Below, piece after piece: positions 11,011 to 22,980 of a stretch of DNA of 64,000 nucleotides; position 1 is the first letter of the stretch, and the number at the start of each line of letters is the position of its first letter. A model generated the notes under the pieces. That model was not told the origin of the DNA. It searched no databases and saw only the letters and a program-made list of their open reading frames with translations. This DNA comes from Lasiodiplodia sp. COLG20 (lineage: Eukaryota; Ascomycota; Dothideomycetes; Botryosphaeriales; Botryosphaeriaceae). A program made the translations under genes and the position numbers. The stretch lies in contig VNWV01000031.1 in NCBI GenBank assembly GCA_009801085.1, positions 62,001-126,000 of the forward strand, read 5' to 3'.

Positions 11011-12714
11011 TCAGCAGAGAACCGACGTCCCCATCACCGAAACCAACGACGCCAACAGCGCCGCCAGCATGACAGCGCCATTGACCTCCACCGCCCTCAC
11101 ACCCCACGAATCATCATCGTCCTTCCCATCATCGTCATCATCCCCATCATCCTCCTCATCCACACACCCGCCATCCCCCACATTCTCCGACAACTCCAGC
11201 ACCTGCGGATTAAGATTATAAATCCCATCCGGACAATCCTTCGACACCTCCCTCCCGCCCTTCGCGACCGCGACCAACGACCCCTCCTTATCCCTCACCT
11301 CAACACACTGCTTCCCCTCCCTCATCCCCGAAAAATTCCCATAATTCAACCCCTGCACCAGCTCCACCTTGCTCCCCAGCGTCTCGCCCCCACTATACCC
11401 CTGCACCGTCCACCCGTCCCGCCCCTCGCCCACGACGACGGCCCACGTCGACACGTCGACCGCGACCTCGTAGCCCGATGGCTTCTCGTTGTGCAGGTCG
11501 CCGTCGTCCTCGTCCGGGCAGGAGGTGTCGGCTAAGATCGGCTTGAACCACAGGGCGCCCGTGGCGTTGGCGTTGGTGCCGAATGGCGCCATCTTGTCGG
11601 ATGTCAGGCCGGATTTGAAGGCTGCGGTGAAGGAGGCGAGGAGGGGTTGGATGCCCGTGTGGGAGGAGGCGTCGTTGGCGTAGACGCGCATTTGGGTCGT
11701 GTTGTCTTGCTCGGGCCAGATGTTGCCCATGTAGTGGCTTTCGGGGCCGTCGTTCTGTGGGGAGGTGGTTAGTGGGGGGTTGTGGAGGGAGGGGGAAGGA
11801 GGGGAAGGGGGCTTACCCAGGTGAGGATTTGGGTGAATTCGGGTTGGTCGGGCATGTTGAGGATGTTTTGGATGCGGAGGGGGAGGTTCTCCTCGCCGGC
11901 GCGGTAGATGTTGGCGCCGTAGGAGTTCTTGTATTGGAGCATGCTCAGGCCTGGGGTTGTCAGCGGGATGTTGAAAGTATGGAGCTTCAGCTGTTCGGCG
12001 AGCCTTACCGATCATGTACGCCTTGTCCTTCTCCTCCGTCCACTCGGGCTTCGCATCGACCGAGGCCACCGCAAGCGTGCTCGCCTGTCCCCTAATCGGC
12101 CACGTCGACTCCCAACTGAACAAGCCTGCAATCATGAACCCCCACTCATCCCACCAGCCCTGCGACCCCTGCAGCGCCATCAAGTCTGCGAAATCGGGCA
12201 CGAAGTAGATATTCCGTGCCCACCTGTCACGCCATGCACTCCAGTCATTCTGGGCGAAGTTGCCACCGCCGTATGTGCTGACGAAGGGGTAGCCGTCGGA
12301 GCCGCGGTAGTAGGCGGCGTGGCCGAGGAAATCCGTCAGGATCGAGTCGAAGTCGGACAGGTTCTTCGGCGCCCACAGATCCATACTAATGAACATCTTG
12401 AATTCTGGGTGGTTTGACGCCGCATAGTCGAACATGGTGTTGAGCATTATCCGCGTCTCCTCGCTCAACGGATCGCCGATGTTGACCGCGAAGCCGTCGA
12501 GGCCCATTTTTGCCGCGTCGTGCACATCTTGTTTTATGTGGTTCTCGAATATCGTTCCGGCCTTGTTCTTGATGAGTTTTTGTTATCAGCGGTGGTTCGG
12601 AGATGGACGAACCATGTAATGCGCGAATACGCCCTTGGGGCCATCCGCGACCGCTGTGCGGGCATAAAGAAGGCTGCCTATAGCGGCGGGCAGGCACCGC
12701 AGTAACGAACGCAT
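11011..12714 (-). CDS. GH71 alpha-1,3-glucanase, GPI-anchored
   Basis: Predicted secreted 512-aa mutanase hydrolysing alpha-1,3-glucan, a cell-wall and septum polymer, useful in wall remodelling or mycoparasitism. Four exons: 12714-12613, 12567-12009, 11950-11817 and 11754-11011. Intron phases close and each intron has CTGAC/CTGAT or CTAAC-type branches; the first intron is only 45 bases. A signal peptide covers about residues 1-23. GH71 landmarks are VFAHYM, MGLDGFAVNIGD, KMFISMDLW, GGNFAQNDWSAWRD, YFVPDF, WWDEWGFMIAGLFSWESTWP and the exon 3 stretch YKNSYGANIYRAGEENLPLR. The C-terminus has an Asp-rich linker (about residues 455-475) and a hydrophobic tail (VMLAALLASLVSVMGTSVLC) fitting a GPI signal. 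Long open frames on the opposite strand and another at 12386-13135 are shadows. Confidence 0.9.
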
Positions 12715-13464
12715 GATGTGTGGTCCGAATAATCGGGAATTTAAAGTACAGGAACCAAGCAGAATAAAGAAGGAGTGTGGGAACACCGTTTCTGCATCCG
12801 CCCGCCACAGCGGTGCCGGCCCCCGTTTTTATCAAGAATGGACGGCCATAGACACCGCTCCTGGGAACCGTGGTGGATCCTGCAGGATTCGCCGGAGCCA
12901 CTTCTCGTAAAAATCCACTCCCAGTTCTAGAAGGCACATCCAACACGGCATCCCAGGTGGCGTTCGGGCACAACCCCCTTTTGTGTCTTATCATCCACAC
13001 GCCATTCCGTGCGCGGTAAAGCGGCAGACCCTGCGTTGTGATTTGCCTATAATTAGGTGGTGTGGAGCTCTTGCTGGTGTCGTGATTGGTTCCTAACCGA
13101 GCGTGATGTGACGTCGTATTGGACCTGGCCCCCAAAACGCCTCTGACGTGTTACACGATCGACAGAAGCTGTTTGTTGGACCGCCGGCTACACGGAAACT
13201 GGGAAATGATATATACCAAGCCTTGGAATATCAAGTGAATGCAATCTACATATTGCTGATGTTTCACAATATCATCGAGAATAATGGAAATATGTTTATG
13301 AAAATTGTTGCTAGTATCCAAAGCTCTGATAAGGCCTTGGCAACCCGCTCACGAACGTCAACAGGTCAAATGAAGAATCCAAGTGATTTTCCGTTTCTAT
13401 GTAAAAGTGGTAATTACTTCCGAGACAATGTTAAACAATGCTCATTGTTTTAGCTGCTTAGTAA
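12715..13464. promoter_or_regulatory. promoter region of the GH71 gene
   Basis: About 750 bases between the GH71 start and the stop of the next minus-strand gene. A TTTAAA element on the minus strand near 12730-12740 lies just upstream of the GH71 ATG. A 101-codon open frame (13148-13453, +) has no known motif and I do not call it. Confidence 0.4.
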
Positions 13465-14704
13465 TTAGTTGCTAGCAGGCGCGGCAGGGACTTCTTCGGT
13501 GCAAGGGGTGTCGGCAGGGTTGCCGTTGACATCGGTGTTGGAGCTTCCGTTGACATTGGAAGTGCCGCTAGCAGAATTGTTGTTGCTGGAAGCATCGTTG
13601 GAAGAAGCGCCATCGGTAGAAGTGCTGCTGGTAGTACCATCGGTGGAGGAGGTTCCGTCAATGGAAGAGTCGCCGTTGTTCGATGCAGCGCCGTTGTTGG
13701 ATGCTCCGGTGGTGCTGGAGGTCTCGTCGCTGGAAGCACTGGTGGTGCGAACGTCATTTGAGGCGGCGCCGACATTGTTCGTGGAGTCCGTAGAGTCCGT
13801 AGAGCTCGTAGCATCAGAAGTACCGGCGGTGCTGGAAGCATCGACAGTGTTCGAGGTGCCAGCGTTGTCAGAGGTGCCGGCATTGCCGGAGCTGCCAGCA
13901 TCATTCTTAGAGGCGTCGCTCGTAACGTCGCCAGAGTCAGTCGAGTTGTCCATCGTCAAAGCATCAGTGGAAACGATGTTCGTAATGTTTCCATAAGGAG
14001 AGTCGGTCTTAGCCGTGGCGAGGTGATACGAGGCAATGGCGCGACGGAAGTGCGAGTCAACTTGGTTCTTCTGGTTGGCAGCTTCGTCGGAGTACGAGCT
14101 GTTGGCCGGGAAGAGGCCGATCATATTGAACATCCAGGCATCGACGACACCGCCGACCTCACGGATGGAAGCGGGAACGCGGAACTCGTTTTGGTCGTCC
14201 ATGGCGATAAAGTTGGTGGCGGAGCTACCGAGCGCGTCCATGAGCTCGAACATTCCCTGAGCGAGCTGTTTGATTTCGTATGTGAGTCAGCGCATGCTCG
14301 CATCACCATGAGGAAAAACCTGGGGGTGGAGTATAGGAAGACACACGTAGGAGTAGGCCTCGTAGACCAACTGCACATCTTGGCTCTCTTGGGTGAGAGT
14401 CTTGGTGCCGATGATCAATTGGATGTTGGCCAGAACGGCCTCATACATATCATCTATCTCCTCGAAAACATCCTGTCGAGAGCGTTAGACAGGCCGAAAC
14501 GGGTGCAGCAGAGTCAATGCATATCCATACCTGCATCGGACCAGAGTTCATGGTCGAGTTGATCGCCAAAACAAGATCCTTGATGTCGAAAGCTTGACGG
14601 GCCAGCGAATTGCCCGTGTCTTGCAGATTTGCAGGGCTCATCGTAGCCAACACGGCACTGCCGATCAGGCCGATCGCAGGGATAACAGCCGCAGAGAACT
14701 TCAT
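13465..14704 (-). CDS. secreted helical protein with Ser/Thr/Asn/Gly-rich tail
   Basis: Predicted extracellular or wall protein of 366 aa. Exons 14704-14531, 14472-14347 and 14265-13465 are joined in phase 0, with CTAAC and CTGAC branch points. A signal peptide spans about residues 1-22 (MKFSAAVIPAIGLIGSAVLA). Residues 25 to about 200 look all-helical (NSLARQAFDIKDLVLAI, EEIDDMYEAVLANIQLI, AQGMFELMDALGSSATNF) and recall in layout the HsbA/galactomannoprotein-type surface proteins, but similarity is too weak to assign a family. Residues 210 to about 350 are a low-complexity Ser/Thr/Asn/Asp/Gly tail of degenerate short units such as NAGTSD and TSSTDG, likely O-glycosylated. The end has one Cys and no hydrophobic GPI tail. 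Reading frames in the tail on the other strand are open over 500 bases only because of its composition. Confidence 0.75.
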
Positions 14705-16906
14705 TTTAGCAGGCAATGACGTAGTGAGTAGGAAACGAGTGTGGGGGTTTTAAAAGAATGAGTTGATCAAGTGAGTGACAAAAAAACAGCAATAACGAGT
14801 GACTGTTGGGAGAAGTTTGCAGCTGGCAAAGGACTGCGGGGGGCAGAAACACGCCTTATAATGCTTGACTCTCTACCCTGAAGCTTCAATCGCGCCACAT
14901 GTTCGGCTCGAGATTTAGCTCGTGAAACGATCGCATCGCGTATGGGGGCGTGCGATGCCGATATGAATGCAGGCTGTTAATTAATTGGCCTGTAAATGTT
15001 CGGCAAGTGCTCCGAAGCGCCATGAGTTTGGGGATAATGAAGATGGGTGCGATCTGCACGAACGGTTACTTGAGTTGGGAATGTTATCATTGAAACCTTG
15101 GCTTGGTAAGGTTAGAACCTTCCGTAAAGAGACCAGTCGGCGTTATTTTTGGCCCTTTCAACCGAGCCCGTGTTCATCAGACGCCAGCCTTATGGTGGGT
15201 CTCGGGATACGAGAACGGGATCTGCCACTCCTTCAATTTTGTACCCATGCCACCGAATCTTTAAGGGAGCGCGTCGCCCAATCACGCAGTGTTGAAAGCA
15301 TTTCTTTTACATGTGCGCATGGTAGCACAATGCATCAAGCATGGAAACAATCCGCAACACCACAAGACACAGCTTTCTACTGGACGCAACGTATTTCCAC
15401 TGATAACAACCCGGCCTACATAAAGCCACAATGCTATTCTTATGCACGAGTTTGCCCCGCATTCATTTACACCGCCCTGAATCCGGGTGCACGTCCGGGG
15501 GAGTATCCTGGTGGACCATGGTGTGACGGTCTCGAACCTCGAACCACAACATCAGTACGAGTAGGTGGGACAAAAATAACATCATTTACGGACTTCGCCA
15601 GCCTGCTGCATGAGCTTTGACTTTTGACTGCAGCACGCTGGCTGCGAAAAGAAAAATCCAGCTTGCGTTCTCTGATTCACGAACCGCCACCCGGATACTG
15701 CTTTTGGAAAGTCTTCCCGGAAAGAAGAGAAGGGAAACAGGAGAACAGATACCACCACAGCGAGTAATGTGTTGGGCTCCGTCAAGGTGGGTAGGTGGTG
15801 CCGTCGATTCTTGCCGTTTCCACGTTTCGTGAGCGGACGACTTGCCGGATGCTTGCACCGGGGCAACTTCGATTTCTGGCGAGGCTGCGGTGGGGCATCC
15901 TGGCACTTCCTCCTTGTCTATACTTCCGCACTGTTCTTCCGGACGTCGATGTACTCGATCTGGGTACGAGTAGTATCCAGTGGATCCTGGTCACTTCCCC
16001 TTATCTCTCTCTCGTTCGAGTGATTCGGATACCTCGGCGCCATCAAGCCGCGAAGACTCCCTATCCGGAAAAATATCTGAAGGAAGCCTTTACTTGAAGC
16101 CGCTCGCAGGTATCACCATAGTCCACGCCCTCTAGAGATGCCAGATGTCATTTGCCGAATCAAACGGATGCCGATCACTGTATAGTTTTGCTCTCATAAG
16201 CCTGGAAAGTTTAGACTACAGAACCCGAAGGATGAGACGCAATGGTAGTCGGAACATATTTCAGAGTAGCTAATCTTTCTAAACCCTTGCTGTTTGTATA
16301 AGTAGCTAGAGGGTCTTTCTTCTTTTACCGTTTTCTTTACCGTGCCATCCGACCCGGATGGCGATCGTGATAGGCTAAGTTGCGCAGCAGCGAATCATGT
16401 GGTAGGTTGTGGGCCCATGCTATCAGATCCATTGCGATCCCCACATCTTTTTCCTCCCATCTTGGCAAATTCGCTCCTGTAGCTTATGATCATCTTGAGG
16501 TTATGCCCGAGGCCTAGAATAAGCGCCGGTTACTTGATATTCGTTGGTGTGAAAGGACGGATTATCTAATATCTCTCGTTGGGTATGGCCAAGAGCTCTC
16601 TGAAGCATAGAAAAACAAATTCGCGCTAGCCGCTGCCCCAGTACAGAGCTCCACACAGGCAATTTTGTCCGCCAATACAGAGCTGCCAAGTTCCGCACCA
16701 AAGTGGAGGAGACTTCTGCTACAAACCAATCATATCCCAAGTATAACTGAAATCACTCTGATAATCATCTCCGATGCAGGATCAGTGAAACATGCCACGA
16801 ATATTTAATGCAGCAAAAGCCTGTGGTGAGTTCCACTCTAGTCGTCTCACGTTCTCCATTTATTTCTTGAACTCTAAAATCACAACCATTTAGCTTCCCT
16901 TGTACC
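14705..16906. other. 2.2-kb gene-free region
   Basis: It holds the divergent upstream regions of the secreted-protein gene (minus) and the HET gene (plus). A 211-codon open frame at 14985-15620 begins at TTG and shows no domain or intron pattern. Short frames at 15582-16097 overlap each other on both strands. I see no convincing gene or RNA. Confidence 0.5.
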
Positions 16907-19108
16907 ATGTCTAAATACGAAACGAACTCATACGAAAATCAACCAAATTTCTCAAAAACCGCAATGTGTTCTTTGTCACTATGGAACATGAAGAACAGCA
17001 CGGCCTTCATTTGCTCTAGATGCGAACGTATAAACCTTCTGGAACTGTTTTCTGAAGAATGGTCAGTATTGGAAAACGGCCAATGCAACATACTTCTTCA
17101 ACACCAGAACTTGGATGATCTTGATCCTCAATGTAACTTCTGCTGTCTTCTGAGAGTTGCATGGCCTGATCCTGAGCTAAAGCCTCCGCACCACTTGACG
17201 GTCCAGTCACTAAAAGACCGTGGGCTGAGATATCACATCCATGACGGGAAATACCGGGACCCAGCTGACGGCCACTTGATTCACCCGGATCCCATCCGCT
17301 GGCTTCGCATCTCGGGAAAGAACCCGCAGTGGATAGAGGCGGCTGATTTTGATATATCCAATTGTATCACAGAGGCCTCGACAACCTCCTTGTTGGATAC
17401 TAGGATTGACTTCCGATTACTCAAATCTTGGATCAAGCACTGCTGCGATAATCATCTCAACAAATGTGGAACATGGGATGATTGGAAGCTTGTCAAAGGA
17501 ATGAACTTGATCGATGTTCGCAACCGAAGTGTCGTCAAGGCAACCAACCATCAATTCAAATACGCCGCACTATCTTATGTCTGGGGAATCCAGATGGTGG
17601 ACGATGAGTCCAGTGATGGTCTTCCAGCGCAGTTGCCGAGAACTATCGAGGACGCTTTTCAAGCAACGCGAGACTTGGGTCTTGACTACCTTTGGGTTGA
17701 CAAGTACTGTATCCCCCAGCGCAACGAGGAGGAGAAGAACGATCAAATCAGAAACATGGACGGGATATACCAGCAGGCGCATGTCACCATAGTTGCAGCG
17801 GCTGGCAACGGACCAGATCACGGACTTCCCGGAGTTAGCTTGCCAAGGGCTTTTCCGGCCCATATATTGATCGAAGATCGGTTGTTTGTCGGGCTCCCGG
17901 CACATCCATTACGAGGTGGAGCAATTCAACAGTCACGATGGAACACTCGAGCCTGGACATACCAAGAGAAATTCTTCTCCAGAAGGATTCTGTATTTTAC
18001 GGATTCTCAGGTGGTATTCAACTGCAAACAGAATTCTACCGGTATTGAGGATCCTATTCGCAACTACGCTCACTCTGAAGTGCGCCATCTGATTGATGAC
18101 GACGGTTATGACCAGAGACACAGCCCTGGAGCTGGATTGTTCTTTACGCGAACGGAACTAAACCATCATATTCGAACGGTTAATGGGCGTCAGATAACGT
18201 ATGAGACGGATCGCATCAACACGCTTGCTGGCATATTCAATCACCTGGAAGCCGAAGATATAATCACGGGTCACTTGTCAGGGATTCCCATCTTGAGGCA
18301 CCATGAGGGACGTATCATAAGTTGGGAGTCGGGATTTCTCTCTGGCTTGGCCTGGTCCATGGATAACCCAGAGGGTAGACGGGATGAATTCCCCAGTTGG
18401 TCTTGGGCTGGTTGGGAAGGCAATTACCGAACCAGTCGGCCTGTTCTGAGTGAGAACGTTCACATTCGGTTTGAAATACAGCCTGATGACAGCACAACAC
18501 CCATTCTGGTCGATCTTGCATCGCAAGATTGGATGTTGAACAAAAGATTGTGTGAGAATTTCCCTCGAAAGCATAATCAAACCAAACACACTTTGGCTTC
18601 GCTTGGTCTGCTGAGAGGGCGTGAAGAACTCCTTCCAAAGACTGGATTATTGCCAATGCTGGAACGTGCCGGGTGGAAAGATTCTTCCTGCCGATTCATC
18701 CATATTGAGGCACCTATTGTACACTTTCGATGCAAGAGAGTTGACGGACACTGGCAGATTGCCTCTTTGGAAGGCTATCCTATCCATGAAGACACCACAA
18801 TTGTCGTTGATATTCTGGTCCCAGAGGAACCTCAGCTTGAGGAAGCGCTGGCTTCAAAAACTTTCCGAGGCCTTGTACTATTCGAGAAGGACTGGGATGA
18901 CGTCTTCGTAATAGTTCTCAGAGATTTTGCCTCTTATTCAGAGAGGATTGGTAATTGGGAAGCTAGAAAAAATCTTTTCATTCTTCCGCAACTTAGAAAT
19001 GAGAACGGCGTGAAGGCGCCATTACGAGTGAGGTGGTATGATCTAGTCAGCAGAGACGATTTGGAAGAGATTACAGGGGGAAGGAGGGAGAGAGTAAGAC
19101 TTGGATGA
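16907..19108 (+). CDS. HET-domain protein
   Basis: Single-exon gene encoding 733 aa, intracellular, of the heterokaryon-incompatibility family. The start is the ATG at 16907. An N-terminal Cys-rich segment (FICSRCERINLLELF at about 35-50, CNFCCLLR near 82) precedes the HET domain. The domain starts at about residues 218-228 (YAALSYVWG) and runs through YLWVDKYCIPQR and the TIVAAAGNGPDHGLPGVS block. RWNTRAWTYQEKFFSRR and FPSWSWAGWEG follow. It shares layout with the gene at 39301-41322, including the TIVAAAG..HGLPG block and the YxERxG near the end, so the two are diverged paralogs. The coding frame is intact. Confidence 0.92.
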   Translation: MSKYETNSYENQPNFSKTAMCSLSLWNMKNSTAFICSRCERINLLELFSEEWSVLENGQCNILLQHQNLDDLDPQCNFCCLLRVAWPDPELKPPHHLTVQSLKDRGLRYHIHDGKYRDPADGHLIHPDPIRWLRISGKNPQWIEAADFDISNCITEASTTSLLDTRIDFRLLKSWIKHCCDNHLNKCGTWDDWKLVKGMNLIDVRNRSVVKATNHQFKYAALSYVWGIQMVDDESSDGLPAQLPRTIEDAFQATRDLGLDYLWVDKYCIPQRNEEEKNDQIRNMDGIYQQAHVTIVAAAGNGPDHGLPGVSLPRAFPAHILIEDRLFVGLPAHPLRGGAIQQSRWNTRAWTYQEKFFSRRILYFTDSQVVFNCKQNSTGIEDPIRNYAHSEVRHLIDDDGYDQRHSPGAGLFFTRTELNHHIRTVNGRQITYETDRINTLAGIFNHLEAEDIITGHLSGIPILRHHEGRIISWESGFLSGLAWSMDNPEGRRDEFPSWSWAGWEGNYRTSRPVLSENVHIRFEIQPDDSTTPILVDLASQDWMLNKRLCENFPRKHNQTKHTLASLGLLRGREELLPKTGLLPMLERAGWKDSSCRFIHIEAPIVHFRCKRVDGHWQIASLEGYPIHEDTTIVVDILVPEEPQLEEALASKTFRGLVLFEKDWDDVFVIVLRDFASYSERIGNWEARKNLFILPQLRNENGVKAPLRVRWYDLVSRDDLEEITGGRRERVRLG

Positions 19109-20652
19109 CCGATGTTGTGGGCTATCCGATACTCGCATCAAGGACAAAGATATTCTGCAAATCTCATCGTAGCGCCCGTGGCTGGCCTCGCCACGGCTCC
19201 GAGTCGGTTACATTCGAGGACTAAAATGAGAATAGAGGTTATGCGGGGGCGCGAGGGCCGGGAGGAGAAGGTCAAGGGAATATAGGCCACTGCTACTCTC
19301 CAATGTGACGACCGTCAGACTTCTCTCATGCAAAATAGAGCTTGTTCCGAATTTTCCGAGCCTTCATTCTAGTGCAGAATCATTATTTCTTGACTTACGC
19401 GCTTATCTCAGGCGACTCGGGGAGAAGAACGTGAAGTTAGTTGCTGGGAACTTTTCTGGTACTCTGTGCGATAATCAGGATCTGCGAGTATTCAAAGATC
19501 CAGGGCAGAACTACAACCCCCAAATCAACCACGTGGATTTTCCAAATCTGTTCAGCAGAATTGGATATCCAGTTCGTACGGAGTCTGCTTTCATTGCTTG
19601 CTGATTTCAAGCCTTGTGAGCAGTAAAAGGGGTTGGGATGGGATACACAGCGTATCGATTTGCTCAGGCACCGCACACGCAATGCTGTCTGACAATGCAC
19701 AAACTCTCCAAATCACATACAGGAGCAGGCTTGCAGTAGTAAATACGTCGAGTTTTCCGCTCGACCATACGACCCGTCGGTGCTCTGACACAGCGAGCCG
19801 TGATGTAGTTGAGCATCTCTAAATTGTTCCATCTGAGAACCTCTGGCGGGAATATTTCACCCAACCCACGTGATCGGTTTAAGATCCCGTCTGGACGACG
19901 CTCGGACGTCCTTCTACGAACTTTAAATCTTATCTACGGCAAAACGTCAACTCAAGTGTGTGTGAACAATGAGGAGTAATATTCATCGGAGACATGATAG
20001 CAAAGTCTCCAGAGAGCCACACTAGCAGCAGAATGATCACACGAAACCACATAAACGAGTTATTCGCAAGAAAGAATTTATACAAAACTCAACACTAAAA
20101 ATTAGAGCAAAAATATCTACACGAAGTTCCCGAAGGAGTCAAAAAGCGCAATCAATCCGCACACCACCCCAATGCTCTCCCCAAACACCCCGTAGGTAAA
20201 CAATGCAAAAGACAAAAAAGCAACAACAAAAAAGCCAAACCCAAGCGCCTTCCATCCAATCATCCCATCCCATCAAACCTTCATGGTTATAGTAGTAATA
20301 AGTAAGTAATGCGTGCAGGGGCATGACATGACGCGTGCATGCGTTGCAACAATCAATCGTCATCATTCCAATCGTTTGCCTCAAGCAATGGAGAGCGCAA
20401 AGGACCGCGAACAAAGAACAAACAAGCAAGCAAGCAACAACAACGAAGACTCGCTTTGAAACAAGAAAAACAAGAACAGAACAACAATGCTCTTCGCCCC
20501 CTCAATGCAAAATCGCTTTTACCTTTCTTTCGTCTTTCTATCAGCAGTTGCAAGCAAAGCAAAACAAACAACGCGTACGCGATCTGCATCAAGCAGAGCC
20601 AGTCAGCTCGTCAAGAGCCGAACAGGCAAACAACGTCGCAAAAACATTGCGC
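19109..20652. other. 1.5-kb tail-to-tail intergenic region
   Basis: Between the stop of the HET gene (plus) and the stop of the adenylate-forming enzyme gene (minus). It contains AT-rich 3' flank and a CAAGCAAGCAACAAC-type simple-sequence stretch near 20420-20450. I see no gene. Longer open frames at 20335-21259 (plus) are antisense to the enzyme gene. Confidence 0.5.
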
Positions 20653-22980
20653 TCAGCGCCTGAAGCTGGCAAACTCGCAGCGCACGACGCGCAGCGACTG
20701 GGTCCAGCTGGCCATGACGCGGGAGACGAGCCTGTCCTTCTTGCCCACGAGCTTCTTGAGCTTGCGGCGGATGGAAGCCGGCTTCTTCTGGTCGTACTCC
20801 GTCTTCTCCGGGAAGGACGAAGGGGAGGTCTCGTCGGCATCGGCAGCAGGTGCGGGCGCACTGGTGGTGCTGATGGTCGTGGTGACGGAGACCTTGCGGT
20901 CGGCTGCGGGAGGAGTGCTGGTGATGGGCAGGTGGTCTCCCTCCGCAACGGTAGGGGCAGCGGTAGCGGCCGGGGCCTCGGCATCGGCCTCGGCGGCGCC
21001 CATCTCGACTTGTGAGCGGACGGTCGAAAGCGCATGGCCGATGGGTGCGGCGTTGTCGTCGGACGCGACGGGGTTGCTTCCGAGCGGGTCGTTGGAAACA
21101 CCCAGGCCTGACATGGCCGAGTCGACACGCTTGTGGACAGGCGCGACGACAGCAGGCTTGGTGGCATTCTCGGTCTCGCGCAGGACACGACGGAGGATCT
21201 TGCCGGTGCCGTTGCGTGGGACGGTGGGGACAAAGACGAACTCGGCAGGCACCTTGTAGCCAGCAAGGCGCTCGCGGAGCCAGGTGCGCAGCACCTTGTC
21301 ATCGATAAGCAGCTCGTCGGCAGTGCTGAACACGACCTTGCGCACGATGTAGGCGCGAGCAAACTCCTCGACGCCATCGGCCTCCTTGACGCCGATGACA
21401 GCGGCGTCGGCGATACCCGGGTGCTGCATCAGCTCCGATTCAACCTCCGTCGGCGACACCTGCCAGCCGCGCACCTTGATAAGCTCCTTGGCGCGGTCGA
21501 CAATGAACATCGACGGGACGCCCGTTTCGGGGTCGGTCACGCGGTAGCCGATGTCGCCAGTGCAGACGTAGTTGCCGCAGGGAGTGAAGGCGTTGGCGGT
21601 GGCGACGGGGTTGGAGATGTAGGACAGGAGAGGATGCGGGACGCGAGCGAGAATTTCGCCCGAGACATGGTCCTCGGTGATGGGCTCACCGTCCTCGTCG
21701 ACGATTCTGCGCATGCAAGTCAGCATGAAGTGTCCGAGACATGGAGAGAGGTGGCTTGGAAAAGAAAACACGGGCGGAAAACGTCGAGAACTCGTACCTG
21801 ATTTCGAAGCCTTCGAGTGGTTGGCCGACGCTGTCATCCTCGCGCCTTGTGCGATCTTGCACACACGTGATCCAGCCGGACTCGGTCATCCCCCACACTC
21901 CGCGAATGCATGCGTCCTCGTGAAGGAGATCATACAACGGCTTTTGTTGCGCAAATTTAACGCTCGCTCCACCCATCCAGATGGACCGCAGACTGTTGAG
22001 GCCCTCGCGCGTTGCTAGCGCAGACTTGGGCAGAACCATGAGCACTGGCGGCGGAACGTACGTCTCGCTAATGCCGTACTGGGAGATGGCGTTCAGGAAG
22101 GGAGCCTCTGCGTAGCGGCGCATGATGTAAGTGGGGATGCCTTGACGAATGCTTGAGGGCAGGATAGGCGACCCGAAGGCATGGAAAGGTGGCAGGGTCA
22201 GGAGACGAGAGCGCTAGTCGGCATTGTCAGATTTTGTGCGAGCACGTGCGGAGGGCAGGGAAGACATACAGCATAGTCGGTCTCGACACACTGCGAAGCT
22301 GCTTGCGATACATGGTACGAGTGAGTGATCATGGCAGCCTTGGGCAGCCCAGACGTGCCGCTGGTCGAGTTGTACGACGCGACAGTCTCGTGGGGGCTCT
22401 CAACACTGACCCAGTCAGCCTCGCCATGCTCGAGCAACGCGTTCCAGCTGAGAATTGACGGGTCAGGGTTCTCCGTCTCGGTGTCGAAGATGTAGATGCG
22501 GTCAGTTGCAATGCCGGCTTGCTTGGCAGCTGTGAGGGTCTTCTCCAGCATTTTAGGCTCAACAATGAGCAGGCTCGGCTTTGTCAGGCTGAAGTGGTGG
22601 CTGAGTTCATTGGGAGTGTAAGCCGGGTTGACACCAGTGAAGATGGCGCCAGCGCCGATGATGCCCAGGTAGAGGACAGAGTAGTTGAGCTACGCATGTG
22701 TCAGAAACGTGAAGTGAAGTGGCGCACGAGAGGCTTACATCGTTGAAACAGTTAACACACACGCAGTCGCCAGGCTCAATGCCTTGGGCCCGTAGACCAG
22801 CTATCAGTTGACGGGTCTTGGAGACAATCTGATTATATGAATAGGAAGTGGACGGCGACAGAGCGTCTATCAAGATCTGGGCGAGTCAGCAAAGGCGAGG
22901 CGTAGGGGTGCGAGTGGCAGGCATACTGGCTTGTCGGGGTCAGGCAGGTTGCCGCCGAAGGTCCACGAAACGAGATCCAT
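20653..22980 (-). CDS. afeA: AfeA-like adenylate-forming enzyme (4-coumarate:CoA ligase-like)
   Basis: Predicted 693-aa acyl-activating enzyme: ATP plus a carboxylic acid gives an acyl-adenylate, then an acyl-CoA or other acyl ester. Five exons: 22980-22927, 22876-22739, 22689-22270, 22213-21798 and 21706-20653, all phases closing. Motifs are the P-loop STSGTSGLPK (residues 172-181), WGMTESG, GDIGYR, DRAKELIKVRGWQVSP and the lid-domain PRNGTGKILRR with catalytic Lys512. Past the lid is a further extension of about 175 residues: a low-complexity acidic/Pro/Ala part, then a basic end (RRKLKKLVGKKDR). No SKL peroxisomal signal is present. It is divergent from the TmpA-type gene at 25129. That pairing is the afeA-tmpA arrangement reported in Aspergillus nidulans, where AfeA is needed for normal conidiation. 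Family assignment is firm; orthology is inferred from sequence type plus synteny. Confidence 0.85.

Noticed and set aside
15527..15546. tRNA B-box-like GGTTCGAGACC on the minus strand
   Set aside because: The flanking bases do not form a T-arm stem, and I found no matching acceptor or anticodon arms upstream.
14985..15620. 211-codon open frame on the plus strand
   Set aside because: It begins at TTG, has no conserved motif or signal peptide, and overlapping frames of similar size exist on the other strand just downstream.
20335..21801. Long plus-strand frames over the AfeA-like gene
   Set aside because: They are shadows of exon 5 and its 3' flank; the minus strand carries clear adenylate-forming motifs and matching introns.
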